Below are positions 5,715-14,819 of a stretch of 18,653 nt of DNA, piece by piece. Made by a program: the position numbers and the translations under genes. The stretch is from DATDYW01 sp044375695 (GTDB lineage: Bacteria > Patescibacteriota > Minisyncoccia > Phycocordibacterales > JAACPR01), in contig JBILMG010000014.1 in assembly GCA_044375695.1 (NCBI GenBank), forward strand, positions 1-18,653, given 5' to 3'. The notes beneath the pieces are model-generated. The model saw nothing but the letters and a program-made list of their open reading frames with translations, made no database searches and was not told the DNA's origin. Position 1 is the stretch's first letter. Every line of letters begins with the position of its first letter.

Positions 5715-6011
5715 GTGAGCCAGACCATTGAAGAGCAGCTGGCCTCGATTCGCGAGGAGCTCGAGACCCAAGGCAAAGCTATTCGCCGGATTGATCGGCG
5801 CATGCGCTACGCGACCTACGGCACGATTCTCAAGTGGGTCGTGTACGCGGGCGTCGCCCTCAGCGTCTTCGCCTGGCTCCAGCCGTACCTCGAGGCCATC
5901 ATGGGGCTCGCCTCGAAGGTCGAGGGCACAGCCGGCGCCGTCTCGGGTTTCCGGGACAGCTGGGCGACGGCCTTCGAAGAGTTCATGAACACGTTCAAGT
6001 CCGAGCAGTAG
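5715..6011 (+). CDS. small coiled-coil membrane protein, 98 aa
   Basis: GTG start. An N-terminal charged helix (about 1-30, EEQLASIREELETQG) likely forms a coiled coil. One membrane helix follows (about 38-58), then an amphipathic C-terminal region. It has no recognised family. It lies 42 nt after the DUF1003-like gene, also a membrane plus coiled-coil protein, and just before tRNA-Phe, so the two membrane proteins may be co-transcribed. A possible -10 (TAACCT) lies 7 nt upstream of the GTG. Confidence 0.65.
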   Translation: MSQTIEEQLASIREELETQGKAIRRIDRRMRYATYGTILKWVVYAGVALSVFAWLQPYLEAIMGLASKVEGTAGAVSGFRDSWATAFEEFMNTFKSEQ

Positions 6012-6020
6012 ACGGGAATT

Positions 6021-6093
6021 GCCGGGGTAGCTCAGTTGGTAGAGCATCCGCCTGAAGAGCGGGGGGTCACCAGTTCAAATCTGGTCCCCGGCA
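6021..6093 (+). tRNA. tRNA-Phe, anticodon GAA
   Basis: Acceptor GCCGGGG pairs with CCCCGGC. D arm GCTC/GAGC, anticodon stem TCCGC/GCGGG with loop CTGAAGA (GAA), T arm ACCAG-TTCAAAT-CTGGT, discriminator A at 6093. CCA is not encoded. Unlike the other three tRNAs it has a palindromic terminator but no composite element after it. Confidence 0.95.
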
Positions 6094-6150
6094 CACAGAG
6101 AAAAAGTCCGGCGCCCCTCACGGGGCGCCGGACTTTTTCTCTGTGTGCCG
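6089..6150. terminator. 29-bp palindromic terminator at the tRNA-Phe 3' end
   Basis: A perfect inverted repeat (6089-6117 with 6122-6150) with a 4-nt loop. The arms include the last bases of the tRNA, an A-rich and U-rich tract and a GC core with GGCGCC, so it works in both directions. Confidence 0.85.
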
Positions 6151-6210
6151 ACAATCAAGCAGACACAGACTCCCCGCCGTAGGCGGAATCGCTGTCTTTC
6201 CGGTCTTCTC

Positions 6211-6240
6211 TGAAAAAGAAAACCCGACCTTAGTCGGGGT
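6211..6240 (-). terminator. terminator of the 6240-6716 gene
   Basis: A 6-bp stem (6223-6228 with 6233-6238) directly abuts the stop codon and is followed on the minus strand by TTTTCTTTTT. Confidence 0.85.
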
Positions 6241-6716
6241 TAGCTGCGCGGAATCAGCTGTTCGTCAGGGCCGTAGCAGGGCTCCATCAGCGGCATAACC
6301 AGCCGCGAGAACCGACCCCAGAGGAGCGCGGCGCTCTCGTTGAGCGCCTTGATGGCATCGGGAGGGCCTTCCGGATCAATGCTCCCGTGCTGTTCAATGG
6401 AGTCGAAACAGGCGCACAGGTCCACGGCCGCTCTCATGATGACCCGAATCTGGCCGACCCAGAGAAGAGCGTGCTCGCCCCATGGGGCGGGTTCGGCTCG
6501 CAGCGCTTCGGCGAACTCCGCTACAGCGGGGTACCCTGGCACCCTGCCTTCGCGTAGCTGGTCGGCGGCGGCGCCGACCATTGAGAAGCCTGCGTCCCGC
6601 ACGAGCGGGGAGAATGAGCCGGTTCCCTGGGGAAGAGGCCTCACGTGGTAGGCGCGAATTTCTCGAGCCAGGTTTTCCGCCGCGTGAGCCAAGCTGAAGT
6701 AAGTTGAGTTGTGCAT
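6240..6716 (-). CDS. hypothetical soluble protein, 158 aa
   Basis: I do not recognise this protein. It appears mostly helical and soluble, with no signal peptide or membrane segment. A helix-rich middle (about 60-105) has small hydrophobic residues, and there are three cysteines. It has its own well-formed promoter whose -10 box lies 10 nt before the ATG, and its terminator abuts the stop codon, so it can be expressed alone. No terminator is visible after hsp20 upstream, so read-through from the valS-prsW-hsp20 cluster is also possible. Confidence 0.75.
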   Translation of the reverse strand: MHNSTYFSLAHAAENLAREIRAYHVRPLPQGTGSFSPLVRDAGFSMVGAAADQLREGRVPGYPAVAEFAEALRAEPAPWGEHALLWVGQIRVIMRAAVDLCACFDSIEQHGSIDPEGPPDAIKALNESAALLWGRFSRLVMPLMEPCYGPDEQLIPRS

Positions 6717-6726
6717 GTCGAAAGAA

Positions 6727-6755
6727 ATGATAACACAATACTACATATCAGTCAA
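6727..6755 (-). promoter_or_regulatory. sigma70-type promoter of the 6240-6716 gene
   Basis: Minus strand: -35 TTGACT (6755-6750), 17-bp A+T-rich spacer, -10 TATCAT (6732-6727). The ATG is 10 nt further, so the mRNA would have almost no leader. Confidence 0.8.
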
Positions 6756-6768
6756 CGCTAACGATCCG

Positions 6769-7308
6769 CTACTCCGGCTTCACGGAGAGCTTCGTCTTCC
6801 GCTCCTTGTCTACCTTCGGCATCACGATGGTGAGGAGGCCGTTCTTTTCCTTGGCGACAGCTTCCTCGATGTCGATTTCTGCCGGCAGCTCGATGACGCG
6901 CGAGAAGGCGCCCCAGTACAGCTCGCGAACAATGTGATCTTCGGAGGTCGAGAACGACTCCTCTTCGCGCGAGCCGCGGATGGTAACCGACTGGCGGCTG
7001 ATCTGAATATCCAGGTTAGACGGGCGAACCCCCGCAACCATAGCGCGAAGAATTACCGAATCCGGGGTCTCGATGAGGTCGACGCCGAGCTCGCCCTCTT
7101 CGTCTTCGTGGGCTGAAATTGAAAGGCCGCGCGAGCCGCGGGGGTCGATGGCGTGCCGGCTCGGCTCCGGCTCGTACGCTGGAACTTCGGCCGCCGCCGC
7201 GCGTCGCGGAGCGGGCGCGTAATCATCCTCGGGGATATCGAGATCGTCCTCGTCGAGGCTGATGGCCCCGGTGAGGCGTTCGAAGAATGATCTGCGTTTC
7301 TTGGCCAT
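6769..7308 (-). CDS. small heat-shock protein, Hsp20/alpha-crystallin family
   Basis: 179-aa ATP-independent holdase that binds unfolding proteins in the cytoplasm. The basic start MAKKRRSFFERL leads into a long acidic, disordered N-terminal arm (about 12-70). The alpha-crystallin domain follows (about 72-165) with typical strands: VILRAMVAGV, DIQISRQSVTIRG, ELYWGAFSRVIELP and the late motif KNGLLTIVMPK, which matches the family's G-x-L hallmark. The arm is longer than in many bacterial Hsp20 proteins. The ATG lies 4 nt after the prsW-like stop codon, with no SD sequence, so it is probably translated from the same message as the protease. A quality-control pairing is plausible. Confidence 0.92.
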   Translation of the reverse strand: MAKKRRSFFERLTGAISLDEDDLDIPEDDYAPAPRRAAAAEVPAYEPEPSRHAIDPRGSRGLSISAHEDEEGELGVDLIETPDSVILRAMVAGVRPSNLDIQISRQSVTIRGSREEESFSTSEDHIVRELYWGAFSRVIELPAEIDIEEAVAKEKNGLLTIVMPKVDKERKTKLSVKPE

Positions 7309-7312
7309 AGGT

Positions 7313-8125
7313 TTAGTCGAGTTGCTTCTGCGCGCGCTCGCCGGACTCTACCCGCATCGCCTTCACCTTCTCGAGCGCCAGAATCGCGACGAGCGACACT
7401 GACCAGGCGATGGCGTAGGAGGCGGCGTTCTGCGCGTGGCTCTCGCCGCCAAAGATTATGAGGGCGTTGTAGGCGAGGTGCAAGAGCACCGCGAGCGCGA
7501 AGCCGCCGCTCCAGAGCAGGCGGCGCACCGTCGGGGTGGCGTAGCGTGCGAAGCCGCCAAAGACGCCCAGCATTGCCGCGATGGCCACGTGGAGCGTGGT
7601 GGCGCCAATGGCGCGGGTGCTGCTATTGGCCAACGCCGCAGCCGTCTGGACGTTATGGAAGAAGAGGTCGGCGAAGAGGTAGAGAAAATTTTCGGCCGCC
7701 GAGAAGCCGAGCGCCGCGGCGATGAGGTAGATGGCCGCGTCGATCGGTTCGTCGGATTCCCGGCGCGACAGGCCGCCGGAGTAGGCGGCGAGCACTTTCG
7801 CGACCTCTTCCACGAGCACCCAGACGGCGAGCGTGGCAAAGGTAGCTAGCGGCGCCCAGCGGGCAGCCTGCTCAATGTTGGCTCCGTGCAGAAAAACCTG
7901 CGAGGCGACCATCTGCACCACCATGGTCCCCGGGATGGTCACCACGCCGAGCAGGAAGGTGGTAAAGACGATGCGCCGCGGCTCTGGCCGCTCGCGGTCT
8001 TCGCGCAGCCAGAATGCCAGCCACACGAGGGCCGGCAAGAGGCCGCCAATGACGGCGGGTCCGAGCGCCGCCGAGAGCGCATCGGCGCGCGCGGGGTCGG
8101 TAATGGTTGCTATCAGTGAGCCCAT
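7313..8125 (-). CDS. PrsW-family intramembrane metalloprotease
   Basis: 270-aa polytopic membrane protein with about seven to eight helices. PrsW family residues are visible: EEVAK (106-110), the AAEN motif (143-146) in a helix, His179 in LHVAIAAM and HLAYN (216-220). Glu and His of these motifs are thought to bind zinc. In Bacillus, PrsW cleaves the anti-sigma factor RsiW; here no such target is visible, so the substrate is unknown. It starts 12 nt after valS and ends 4 nt before hsp20. A TAGAAT box overlaps the valS stop codon 9 nt upstream of its ATG, so it may also have its own leaderless promoter. Confidence 0.85.
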   Translation of the reverse strand: MGSLIATITDPARADALSAALGPAVIGGLLPALVWLAFWLREDRERPEPRRIVFTTFLLGVVTIPGTMVVQMVASQVFLHGANIEQAARWAPLATFATLAVWVLVEEVAKVLAAYSGGLSRRESDEPIDAAIYLIAAALGFSAAENFLYLFADLFFHNVQTAAALANSSTRAIGATTLHVAIAAMLGVFGGFARYATPTVRRLLWSGGFALAVLLHLAYNALIIFGGESHAQNAASYAIAWSVSLVAILALEKVKAMRVESGERAQKQLD

Positions 8126-8137
8126 TGCCGGGCAATT

Positions 8138-10357
<2,220 letters not shown>

Positions 10358-10367
10358 AAGTTCGCCA

Positions 10368-10396
10368 AATCTACGCGAAACAAGGTCAAAATCCAA
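10368..10396 (-). promoter_or_regulatory. valS promoter
   Basis: Minus strand: -35 TTGGAT (10396-10391), 17-bp spacer, -10 TAGATT (10373-10368), start codon after 10 nt. Confidence 0.6.
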
Positions 10397-10408
10397 GGCC
10401 GCCTTCAC

Positions 10409-10436
10409 TTGCGGCCGGCGCGGCCGGTGCTAGTCT
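10409..10436 (+). promoter_or_regulatory. promoter of the 10445-10897 gene
   Basis: -35 TTGCGG (10409-10414), 16-bp spacer, -10 TAGTCT (10431-10436). The ATG comes 8 nt later. It lies back to back with the valS promoter. Confidence 0.45.
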
Positions 10437-10444
10437 CGCCGCGA

Positions 10445-10897
10445 ATGGACACTCTTCAAATCGATAAAAATTTTAGCCCGCTAGCCGCCATTGGCGTGCC
10501 GCTGATCCACAAGGAGACGGTGAACGTGCCGGGCTTCGTGCGCCCAGACTGGGCCTCGTTCGTTCGCGCGCCGCTCGTTGGGGGCGAGCGATCGGTTCGC
10601 GGCCCAGAGCTGCGCCGCCGCCTCGGCCACTGGCACCTGATGCCGGCGGCGGTGCTCGCCGCGCTGGTTGACCAGCCTGGCCAGGAACGTCTCGAGCGAC
10701 ACTTCCGGGAAACCGGCGGCACCTGGGCCGAGGCGCTCGGCACCGTTTACCACGGCCAGCTGTACGGCCCGTGGTCGCTCGACCTCGACTACGTGCTAAT
10801 TGCCGCGCGTCGCCGAACGGGCAAATGGCACCTGTGGTTCCGGATGCTGGACGACCCGCGCGCCGAGTTTGACTACCCGGGCGTGCTCACCACCTAG
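10445..10897 (+). CDS. hypothetical protein, 150 aa
   Basis: I do not recognise this protein. It is soluble, rich in Trp, Arg and His, with no signal peptide or membrane helix. Segments such as VPGFVRPDWASFV and GKWHLWFRMLDDP suggest a compact alpha/beta fold. The start (MDTLQIDKNF) is fixed by a -10 box 8 nt upstream. The same frame is open for 12 more codons, but those would cover the promoter. It is divergent from valS and convergent with tsaD, with a terminator that begins on its stop codon. Confidence 0.75.
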   Translation: MDTLQIDKNFSPLAAIGVPLIHKETVNVPGFVRPDWASFVRAPLVGGERSVRGPELRRRLGHWHLMPAAVLAALVDQPGQERLERHFRETGGTWAEALGTVYHGQLYGPWSLDLDYVLIAARRRTGKWHLWFRMLDDPRAEFDYPGVLTT

Positions 10898-10930
10898 AAT
10901 CGGCTCCTCGAGCCGATTCTTTTCTATTTC
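10896..10930 (+). terminator. terminator between the 150-aa gene and tsaD
   Basis: An 11-bp stem (10896-10906 with 10910-10920) with a 3-nt loop and a following U-rich tract on the plus strand. The stem starts inside the stop codon, and the U tract overlaps the tsaD stop. Confidence 0.85.
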
Positions 10931-12105
10931 TGGGCCTGGCCTAGCCGCCGCGAGCCATCGGCGCGCACGGCCTCGGGGTCGTCCGCGCCGGACGACAGGA
11001 AGCGAATGTAGCCCGCGAGCGCGACCATGGTCGCGTTGTCGGTGGCGAGCTCGGTTGGGGTAAAGACCGGCTCGGCGCCGACCTCGCGCGCCACCGCCTC
11101 GAGCCGGCCCCGAATGTAGGCGTTCGCGAAGACGCCGCCGCCGGCGATGATCGACTTGGGGCCGCGCTCGTCCGCCGCGCGTCGGGCTTTCGCCGAGAGC
11201 ACGTCGCCGACCGACTCCTCGAACTCGCGCGCGACTACCAGGCGAAACTCTTCGGACACCGCGCCGCCGTTCTTGCGCGCCTCGTCGCGGAAGGCGTACA
11301 GCACCGCGGTCTTGAGGCCGGAAAGGGAAAAGTCCAGGTCATTCGAGCCGATCATTGGGCGGGGCAGCTTTAGTTCGGCGAACTCTTTGGGAGGGTTTGC
11401 ACGCGCCTCGGCCGCCAGCTTCGAAATTTCGGGTCCGCCCGGGTAGGGGAGGCCGAGCACGCGGGCCGCCTTGTCGTAGGCTTCGCCGATGGCGTCGTCG
11501 CGCGTCTCGCCGATGACCTCCATCTGGTCCCACGAGGTGGCCCACACGAGCTCGGTGTGCCCGCCCGAGGCGAGCGCGCACAGCGCCGGGAACTCGACGG
11601 GCTCGCCGCGGCCAATCTGTGCGGCCGCGATGTGGCCAAGCATGTGATCGGCGCCTACCAGCGGAAGGTGCCAGACATTCGCCAGGCACTCGGCGACCGA
11701 AATGCCGACCCATAGCGCCGGCTCGAGGCCTGGGCCGCTGGTGACGGCAATTAGGTCAATCGCCGGCTTCGGGACGCGGCGCAGAAGCGCGAGTAGGCGC
11801 TCGGCCAGGTCGCCTTCGCGTGACAGGGTCTCGCGGCAGTACGCCTCTGCCTCGGCCGAAATTTCTGGAGCGTCGCCGTCGCCCGAAATCGGCTCGAGCG
11901 CCTTCGCCAGAACCGTCGCCATGTTCTTGCCGTGCTCGCGCTTCGCCATGGCGGGGAAGACGCCGCCGTACTCGGCGTGCAGCGCCGCCTGCGAGTGCAC
12001 CACGTGCGAAATGGCCTCGGCCGAGAGGCTGTTCAGGTCGCCGGCGCAGTCCGCGACGGAGACAGCTGTCTCGTCGCAGGAAGTTTCGATCGCGAGGATT
12101 CTCAC
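10924..12105 (-). CDS. tsaD: tRNA threonylcarbamoyladenosine transferase TsaD
   Basis: Catalytic subunit that places threonylcarbamoyl on A37 of ANN-decoding tRNAs, with TsaB and TsaE, neither of which is in the window. Motifs: ILAIETSCDETAVSV at the start, metal-binding His154 and His158 in ADHMLGH, SGGHTELV, GETRDDAIGEAYDK, GLPYPGGP, the AGGGVFAN loop and late ATDNATM with the third metal ligand. GTG start at 12105 fits the family N-terminus and lies 7 nt after a -10 box; the frame is open up to 12141. 393 aa is longer than the usual ~340, mainly from an extra acidic segment near residues 70-105, between the first His-containing helix and SGPGLEPAL. Confidence 0.95.
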   Translation of the reverse strand: MRILAIETSCDETAVSVADCAGDLNSLSAEAISHVVHSQAALHAEYGGVFPAMAKREHGKNMATVLAKALEPISGDGDAPEISAEAEAYCRETLSREGDLAERLLALLRRVPKPAIDLIAVTSGPGLEPALWVGISVAECLANVWHLPLVGADHMLGHIAAAQIGRGEPVEFPALCALASGGHTELVWATSWDQMEVIGETRDDAIGEAYDKAARVLGLPYPGGPEISKLAAEARANPPKEFAELKLPRPMIGSNDLDFSLSGLKTAVLYAFRDEARKNGGAVSEEFRLVVAREFEESVGDVLSAKARRAADERGPKSIIAGGGVFANAYIRGRLEAVAREVGAEPVFTPTELATDNATMVALAGYIRFLSSGADDPEAVRADGSRRLGQAQK

Positions 12106-12112
12106 GCGGGGA

Positions 12113-12141
12113 ACACTACCGTTCCGGGGCAAAAGCCGCAA
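12113..12141 (-). promoter_or_regulatory. tsaD promoter
   Basis: Minus strand: -35 TTGCGG (12141-12136), 17-bp spacer, -10 TAGTGT (12118-12113), GTG start 7 nt downstream. Confidence 0.5.
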
Positions 12142-12151
12142 AGCGAGCGTC

Positions 12152-12218
12152 GGCAGGCCTGCCTGGATATATTTGACTTTAAGCTAAAAAAGTAATATAA
12201 TTATACACGAGCAGGCCT
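12152..12218. promoter_or_regulatory. paired GCAGGCCT sites around a promoter, operator-like
   Basis: A perfect 12-bp palindrome GGCAGGCCTGCC (12152-12163) lies just upstream of the -35 box of the 12311 gene. Its core GCAGGCCT recurs at 12211-12218, at the predicted start of the transcript. Two matching sites on either side of a promoter suggest a repressor. This is inference, and the palindrome may also affect tsaD. Confidence 0.35.
12173..12201 (+). promoter_or_regulatory. near-consensus promoter of the 12311-13045 gene
   Basis: -35 TTGACT (12173-12178), 17-bp A+T-rich spacer, -10 TATAAT (12196-12201). It is the best promoter in the window, with a predicted start near 12208. Confidence 0.9.
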
Positions 12219-12310
12219 ATCAAAACGCTTGCCCTAAGTGAAAGGCGATCCGCGTACCCTTACGCGTCTCGTGGCCCCCGTGCCCGCTTAGGTCCAACAC
12301 CCAAATACAA
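12206..12310 (+). promoter_or_regulatory. structured ~100-nt 5' leader, possible cis-regulatory RNA
   Basis: Between the promoter and the ATG lie several complementary segments: CACGAG (12206-12211) with CTCGTG (12268-12273), CCTAAG (12233-12238) with CTTAGG (12287-12292), and a local hairpin CGCGTA-CCCT-TACGCG (12251-12266). The first two pairings cross, so they would form a pseudoknot or switch between folds. The last 18 nt before the ATG are C/A-rich and unpaired, without an SD. No riboswitch class is recognised. Confidence 0.4.
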
Positions 12311-13045
12311 ATGCAAACCAATAACGCACCATCCCTCGTCTCGCGGTCCGTCCGTGAGCTCTACAGCCTCGCCTCTGGTGATGATGTCCAACCAGCCTAC
12401 GTCGTGGCCGCTATGCGCCTCCGCGCCTACACCACGCTCCTCTGGGTTCCGGCCTTCATGCTCGCCAGGTTCTGCCTGACGGTCATGGCTATCGGGTCCT
12501 TCCTCTGCCGCCGCCTGATCTCTCCTTCCTACCGGAAGCAGATCAAGCAGCGCGGGCGTGACTACGGCTTCTGGCTGGAGCACAGAACCCTGAAGGCGGC
12601 TTTCGAATGGCTCGGGGAAATCCTCGACGGTCACCGAAACCGCTGGCACTACAGGAGCCTTGAGGAAATCGTCGGGCACCGTAAGGAGATGCTCAACTTC
12701 CTCAGAGACTTCCGTCTCCGCGAGAACGAGCGGCTCACTCCGCTCGCGTTCGAAGAGCGTCTCGAGTCTGTGGTTCTCGTGCAGTGCCGCCTGCAGCGTG
12801 AGCACAAGCGGTTCCCGGATGTCGCGAAAACATACGAGGACGCCGCGCGCAGCCTCTGCCAATGGCTTCACAACTCCGGCCTGCACCCCACCGACCCGCT
12901 CTACGTGTCGTGGGTGCGCTACATCAACTGCAAAGGTTCGGACCAATTGATGACCTTCTTCTTCGGTAAGGTCGATCAGCGCCCGCTCCCGCGCGTGCCG
13001 ACGGCCCTTACCAAAGAAGACTACTGCCCGGCCGCCATCATCTGA
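12311..13045 (+). CDS. hypothetical membrane-anchored protein, 244 aa
   Basis: I do not recognise this protein. The N-terminal ~40 residues are polar. One strong hydrophobic segment follows (about 42-66, LWVPAFMLARFCLTVMAIGSFLC), then a long basic and helical region rich in Arg, Glu, Trp and His (about 70-240), probably cytoplasmic. It is unusual in the window in having a near-consensus promoter, a long structured leader and possible operators. That suggests regulated, potentially strong expression. It ends in a strong terminator and is convergent with the LysE gene. Confidence 0.75.
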   Translation: MQTNNAPSLVSRSVRELYSLASGDDVQPAYVVAAMRLRAYTTLLWVPAFMLARFCLTVMAIGSFLCRRLISPSYRKQIKQRGRDYGFWLEHRTLKAAFEWLGEILDGHRNRWHYRSLEEIVGHRKEMLNFLRDFRLRENERLTPLAFEERLESVVLVQCRLQREHKRFPDVAKTYEDAARSLCQWLHNSGLHPTDPLYVSWVRYINCKGSDQLMTFFFGKVDQRPLPRVPTALTKEDYCPAAII

Positions 13046-13066
13046 TGGTTTCCGCGTAGACAATCG

Positions 13067-13101
13067 AGGCCCGCCGTTCACTCGGCGGGCCTTTTTATTT
13101 T
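13067..13101 (+). terminator. terminator of the 12311-13045 gene
   Basis: A perfect 10-bp stem (13067-13076 with 13083-13092) with a 6-nt loop is followed by TTTTTATTTT. Confidence 0.9.
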
Positions 13102-13734
13102 CTACCGTTCGCGCTCCAGCAGAATCTTTGCCCCGAGCGCCAATAGCACCGCGCCCATCACGCGGTCCAGCCAGTGGCCGAATTTTTGGTAGCGGCGCTG
13201 CACCGACGGCACCGTCAGGAACACCGCGACGAATGAGAACCAGAGCCCCGTAGCCACCGTCATCTCGGCGCCGTACAGAATTTTGATGGCGAGCGGCGTT
13301 TCCGGGGAGACGACCAGTGAGAACAGCGACAGGAAGAGCAGCGTCGCCTTCGGGTTAAGCGCGTTGGTCAGGAGGCCTTGCACCGCCGATTGGTAGGGCG
13401 AAACCGGTGCCGCGTCAGGCGCCGGCAAATCGGAGGCCGCGGCCTTCTGCGACAGGATTGCCCGCACGCCGATCCAGAGCAGGTAGCAGGCGCCGAGCGC
13501 CTTGACGACGTTGAACAGGAAAATGGAGCGCGAGATGACGAGCGCCACGCCCAGAAGCGAGTAGGTGGTGTGAATCACCATGCTGGCCGCTATCCCAATC
13601 GCGGTGAAGATGCCGTGCCGTCGTCCGCGCGATACCGAGTTCTTTACGACCACGATGAAGTCCGGGCCCGGCGAGACGACGGCCAGAAAGTGCACCAGGG
13701 CGACCGTGAAGAGTTCGGGTAGGTAGGAGAGCAC
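13102..13734 (-). CDS. LysE/RhtB family amino-acid exporter
   Basis: 210-aa inner-membrane protein with about six helices. It has the family N-terminal signature SPGPDFIVVVKNSVSRGRRHG and the later NPKATLLFLSLF segment. LysE/RhtB proteins export amino acids or related small molecules with the proton gradient; the substrate cannot be predicted from sequence. The start is GTG at 13734 (read as MLSYLPELF), with a -10-like TAAGAT box (13746-13741) 6 nt upstream. A polar loop rich in Ala/Pro (about 97-112) separates the two halves. Convergent with the 12311 gene, whose terminator abuts its stop. Confidence 0.92.
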   Translation of the reverse strand: MLSYLPELFTVALVHFLAVVSPGPDFIVVVKNSVSRGRRHGIFTAIGIAASMVIHTTYSLLGVALVISRSIFLFNVVKALGACYLLWIGVRAILSQKAAASDLPAPDAAPVSPYQSAVQGLLTNALNPKATLLFLSLFSLVVSPETPLAIKILYGAEMTVATGLWFSFVAVFLTVPSVQRRYQKFGHWLDRVMGAVLLALGAKILLERER

Positions 13735-13752
13735 CGGCGAATCTTAGCAAAA

Positions 13753-13779
13753 GAAAACCCGGCCCTAGGCCGGTTTTTT
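13753..13779. terminator. bidirectional terminator at the end of the 13765-14304 gene
   Basis: A 6-bp CCGGCC/GGCCGG stem (13759-13764 with 13768-13773) has the stop codon in its loop. A run of A on one side and T on the other gives U tracts in both directions. Confidence 0.75.
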
Positions 13780-14304
13780 GAGGAGCGGGTTTCGCTGAGG
13801 CATGAGCGCGGGCCATTCTATTCCGGAGCCTGGGTGGCATCTGGCGAGATGCTCCTCGAGCGCGTCCGGTGGCCAGAACTTGATCCGCGCGTCACATAGA
13901 GTACAGGGCACCTCAATCGGGCTTACGAAGTAGGTGTAGGCAATTTTGCCTTCCGTGAGGAGGCTGACCGTGGGCGAGGTTAGCGTATCGATTGCGATGG
14001 GGTATCGGCCAGACCGAACTTGCGGCAGTCGATCCATCAGCTGAACCGAATGACTGGTTTCGGTGACGGTTTCCATTACCTGCGCCCGCACCGTGGCCCA
14101 GCCGCGCAGTATCGGCAGGAACGCCCGCGCGGAATCCGCCTCGAGCTGCCCGGCTTCCAGGGGTTCCATGATGTCGCGCGCCAGCCGCACCTGAAAGATC
14201 GGCGCTCCGGCGACAAGGTCTGACCGCGTGATCGGCCGGAAGTGCTCGCCGTCGGGCGCAATTTTCAAGAGATCTGAGATTGGTATTTGGGGAAGGATCT
14301 TCAT
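13765..14304 (-). CDS. hypothetical protein with C-terminal zinc-finger-like motif, 179 aa
   Basis: No family recognised for the main body (about 1-125), which is soluble and has mixed strands and helices. Near the C-terminus a single finger-like motif is seen: Cys134, Cys137, His152 and Cys156 (or His157), that is C-x2-C-x14-H-x3-C. Spacing and the hydrophobic residues between (F143, L149) resemble a C2H2-type or C2HC zinc finger, so metal binding is likely. DNA, RNA or protein binding cannot be told apart. It lies between the LysE gene and a DUF1653 gene, all on the minus strand, but terminators separate them. Confidence 0.7.
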   Translation of the reverse strand: MKILPQIPISDLLKIAPDGEHFRPITRSDLVAGAPIFQVRLARDIMEPLEAGQLEADSARAFLPILRGWATVRAQVMETVTETSHSVQLMDRLPQVRSGRYPIAIDTLTSPTVSLLTEGKIAYTYFVSPIEVPCTLCDARIKFWPPDALEEHLARCHPGSGIEWPALMPQRNPLLKKPA

Positions 14305-14361
14305 ACGCGCCTAGACAAGCACGCCGCGTCAGTCGGCCGCAACGGGATGCCTGGTGGCCCG

Positions 14362-14389
14362 CAAAAGAAAAGCCCCGCTGTCGCGGGGC
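14362..14389 (-). terminator. terminator of the DUF1653 gene
   Basis: A 7-bp stem (14372-14378 with 14383-14389) with loop TGTC is followed on the minus strand by TTTTCTTTT. Confidence 0.9.
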
Positions 14390-14394
14390 GCCGA

Positions 14395-14745
14395 TTAGAA
14401 CGGGGCGGGGTACATCTCGCGGTACGCCGCCTTGAGCTCCTCGATTTGCGCGGGGTCTGTAACGCGCACGAAGCGCTCGACCGGCTGGCCGTTCTTTGTC
14501 GCCGGATCGTAGATCATCTCGAGCGGGCGCAGGTCAAAGGCCTTGCCGGCCTTGAACACGGCGGCTTCCGTGTAGAGCGGCTGGTACACCAGCATCGCGC
14601 GGTCGCGCGGCTGGCAGTCGCCCTCGGTGTGGTAGCCCACGCCGTGGAAGTAGTAGGCGTAGTCGCGCGTACCCTTAGCCGGGTCGTGCTTGTAGTGGTG
14701 GTAGAAGCCCGGCTCGGGCTGTCGGTCTGGAATTTGGAGAGCCAT
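14395..14745 (-). CDS. DUF1653 domain protein, 116 aa
   Basis: A small soluble protein whose segments fit DUF1653: the opening GFYHHYK, a central TEGDCQ...MLVYQPLY and DLRPLEMIYD followed by NGQPVERFVRV. In the usual family pattern these correspond to G-Y-x-HYKG, ET-x-E-x-VVY-x-LY and WVRPLEMF. An extra stretch (about 19-35) separates the first two blocks compared with the short bacterial members. The function of the domain is not established. A TATAAT -10 box (14759-14754) lies 8 nt before the ATG, without a clear -35, and a terminator follows the stop. Confidence 0.8.
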   Translation of the reverse strand: MALQIPDRQPEPGFYHHYKHDPAKGTRDYAYYFHGVGYHTEGDCQPRDRAMLVYQPLYTEAAVFKAGKAFDLRPLEMIYDPATKNGQPVERFVRVTDPAQIEELKAAYREMYPAPF

Positions 14746-14753
14746 AGGCGGCG

Positions 14754-14759
14754 ATTATA
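14754..14759 (-). promoter_or_regulatory. -10 box of the DUF1653 gene
   Basis: Perfect TATAAT on the minus strand, 8 nt before the start codon. No good -35 at 16-18 bp. Confidence 0.5.
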
Positions 14760-14772
14760 GCGCCAAAGTGTT

Positions 14773-14807
14773 CGGGAAAAGAAAACGCCAACCGGGAGGT
14801 CGGCGTT
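14773..14807 (-). terminator. terminator of the 14820-15053 gene
   Basis: A 10-bp stem with one wobble pair (14784-14793 with 14798-14807) is followed on the minus strand by TTTTCTTTT. Confidence 0.85.
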
Positions 14808-14819
14808 GGGGAAGTGAAC

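Noticed and set aside
10358..10408. Upstream ATG of valS giving 17 more residues
   Set aside because: It lies upstream of the -10 box and within the -35/-10 region; the family N-terminus begins at MALPDKYLKPYD.
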